Source: Gymnothorax reevesii (Eukaryota; Chordata; Actinopteri; Anguilliformes; Muraenidae). From it: 64,000 nt of DNA. Numbering within the stretch: position 1 is the first letter of the stretch; each line of letters starts with the position of its first letter. A model generated the notes under the pieces. That model ran no database searches. It had not been told where the DNA came from and saw nothing but the letters and a program-made list of their open reading frames with translations. The translations under genes and the position numbers were made by a program. The DNA is taken from contig CM056588.1 of the NCBI GenBank assembly GCA_029721435.1, forward strand, positions 41,291,930-41,355,929, in the 5' to 3' direction. Shown piece after piece: positions 62,092 to 64,000 of this stretch.

Positions 62092-62131
<40 letters not shown>

Positions 62132-64000
62132 CCTGTGGAGGCTTTGACTTGGGTGAACACAGTCCAGTGGAGGTTAAGGCTCGCACTCTCCTCATAGCTG
62201 GAACAGCAGGTGCCCCATATAGAACAGCTTCTCCATCCATTAATTGCCGAACACCTGCCACCTTCTAAAGGCTCTTCATTATGTGGGTCTCAGCCCTGAG
62301 GGGCCTAACAAGCAGAAAACCAGGTGAGTGAGGGGGGGGTGGAGGTGGAGGGGCTTTCAAACCAGTGCGGAGTGCGGACTGCAGAGCTTACCCCACATAA
62401 GAAGCGTCAACGTCATTCTAATGTCTCAAGTCCTCAGACACAAGGAAACATTGTTGAAAGACGAGGAGCAGTTGAGCAAAGCGCCACATTCGCTATGGAC
62501 CATAGCGAGAGCATTTGATAGCTAAAGAAGGATGCAGCTTGGACCGGGGAATCTGCTCAGTCCATTTTTTGCAGCTCTGCATTTCTCAAAAAGATAACCA
62601 GCACTCGTCCGCTTGCTGCTTCTGTGCATTTTATGTCTATTAAATTGTCCTTCAATTGGACCTGATAGTGAGTGCAGGTCACCTTTTTGAGAATGACTGT
62701 TTTTTCACCATACACCCGAAATTATAAGCGTTTATGAGCTGTGCGTGCCATTAGGTTCGGTGGGACCATACCCCCCCCACCCCCAAATGCAGCTCTGTAT
62801 TCCAAGTTCACCAGCGAGGGGTCAGTCCAACATCCTATTCAAGCACACACTTTTAAAAAAGTATTGGTGCTGTCAAAAAAATTGACAATTTATTATTTTT
62901 ATTATTTTATTATCACTAAACTGATTGTTCTTTGAAAATGCATAGCCTATCACATTATACACCAAAAGTCTCTGTTGATGGCGTATATGGAAACGCATGC
63001 ATATCTCGGCCATCAGAGCAGGTCCGGGGTGGGTCGAGAAACCAGGCAACCCCAGGACTTGGAAAATCCAAACCTGGCGACCCATGGCCTGAGGCTACAG
63101 TAAAAAGTGCCGGGCCCTGGTGGAAGCGAGCAAGTGAAGCAGCATACATTTGGCTGCAATTAACTCAAATGAGGCCTTTTAATGGTGTGCAGGAAGAGTG
63201 AGGTTTAAAAATGGGTCCCCAAAAATTCCGAGACCCCGAGGCAAGTGGACTGCATCATGGGTCCATTTAATTCAGCTAAATGGAGGCAATTTAACAAAAA
63301 ACATTTTGGAAAAAGGCTTCACACTCTGAGTTGCTAGTTAAGAGTTTCTTCCAGCTTCATTTATGACTGAACACAGAACAGACAGACCGGTAGTATGGGG
63401 AGGGAAGGAGGGAGATGGAGAGAGACAGACTAACAGACACAGACAGAGACAGACACAGACACAGACAGATGTGTCATATAGGTCAGTCGCCAGATTCCAA
63501 TCCCTGACATCACTATTCACAACAATTGGACTGTTGCTCTATATGCTAGAAGCACCCCTAATAATTTTGTTTAATTCAATGGCAATAAAAGCTGCTCGTC
63601 ATAGTAACAAAAGGATCCATTTTATCACACAGTTTCATCAAAAACATGGCTAAGCTGCACAGTCCTGTTTGACAGCTCACCTCCACTCCCACTGCCAGGC
63701 AAACTCCAACAAGCCAAACGAATTCCAGCGGTTCCTCTGACGCAAAAACGACTGCCGAGATGCCAGGGAGCCAAGAATAATCCAGATTCCTCGCTTTATT
63801 ACAGTTATGCAATATCCCTACAGCGCCTGGACACCATTTTTCTTGTAAGCAATCCATTTATGGAATTTTTTCACGCCACAAGACGGCGGTCAGGACTCCC
63901 GCAGTTCCAGGCTCCAGATTACAAAACCGTAACCTTAAACAGGAACAGTGTCTTGGAAAATGGTGGCTTGACTGTAAGCATATGGAAACAGTGGGTTTAA
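61746..64000. other. Right end of window
   Basis: Possible MOB2 first intron. Contains a (GA)n tract at about 62095-62128 and an agacag-rich tract at about 63416-63470. No exon recognised. Confidence 0.5.

Overview
The window is vertebrate nuclear DNA, most likely from a ray-finned fish. Genes are split by GT-AG introns, (CA)n/(TG)n microsatellites are very dense, introns are compact to medium, and the coding exons read like fish orthologues of known vertebrate genes. No prokaryotic, organellar or viral gene organisation is seen.

Layout: (1) Positions 254-38118, plus strand: the last 22 coding exons of ABCC8 (sulfonylurea receptor SUR1). They run from within nucleotide-binding domain 1 (NBD1) to the stop codon, about 829 codons with reading frame preserved across every junction. 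The first half of the gene lies left of the window. (2) Positions 39965-41122, plus strand: an intron-free 385-codon gene for Kir6.2 (KCNJ11), starting about 1.85 kb after the ABCC8 stop. (3) Positions 41123-47725: intergenic sequence with repeats and the probable 3' UTR of the next gene. (4) Positions 47726-55861, minus strand: the last four coding exons of MOB2 (MOB kinase activator 2). Its first exon was not found and probably lies right of the window. (5) Positions 55862-64000: MOB2 intron or upstream sequence with minisatellites.

SUR1 and Kir6.2 form the octameric ATP-sensitive potassium channel that couples metabolism to membrane potential, for example in insulin-secreting cells. Kir6.2 forms the pore, and SUR1 supplies Mg-nucleotide sensing and the sulfonylurea site. 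The head-to-tail order ABCC8 then KCNJ11 matches the mammalian arrangement. MOB2 is an NDR-kinase regulator with no known link to the channel; it lies tail-to-tail with KCNJ11.

The most unusual content is repeat architecture around splice sites. A 30-bp minisatellite of about 43 units starts about 60 bp after one ABCC8 donor, and each unit carries a splice-acceptor-like motif. A 36-bp minisatellite repeats the donor-like motif of the exon it follows. The 3' half of one ABCC8 exon, with its splice donor, exists in two extra downstream copies. An inverted repeat pair brackets one exon in a circular-RNA-like arrangement. A degenerate array abuts a MOB2 donor. The window also holds a TTAA-flanked MITE, a foldback element that split the 30-bp minisatellite, a frameshifted copy of what I take to be a multicopy gene family, and uORFs just ahead of the KCNJ11 start. 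No new multi-gene system was found.
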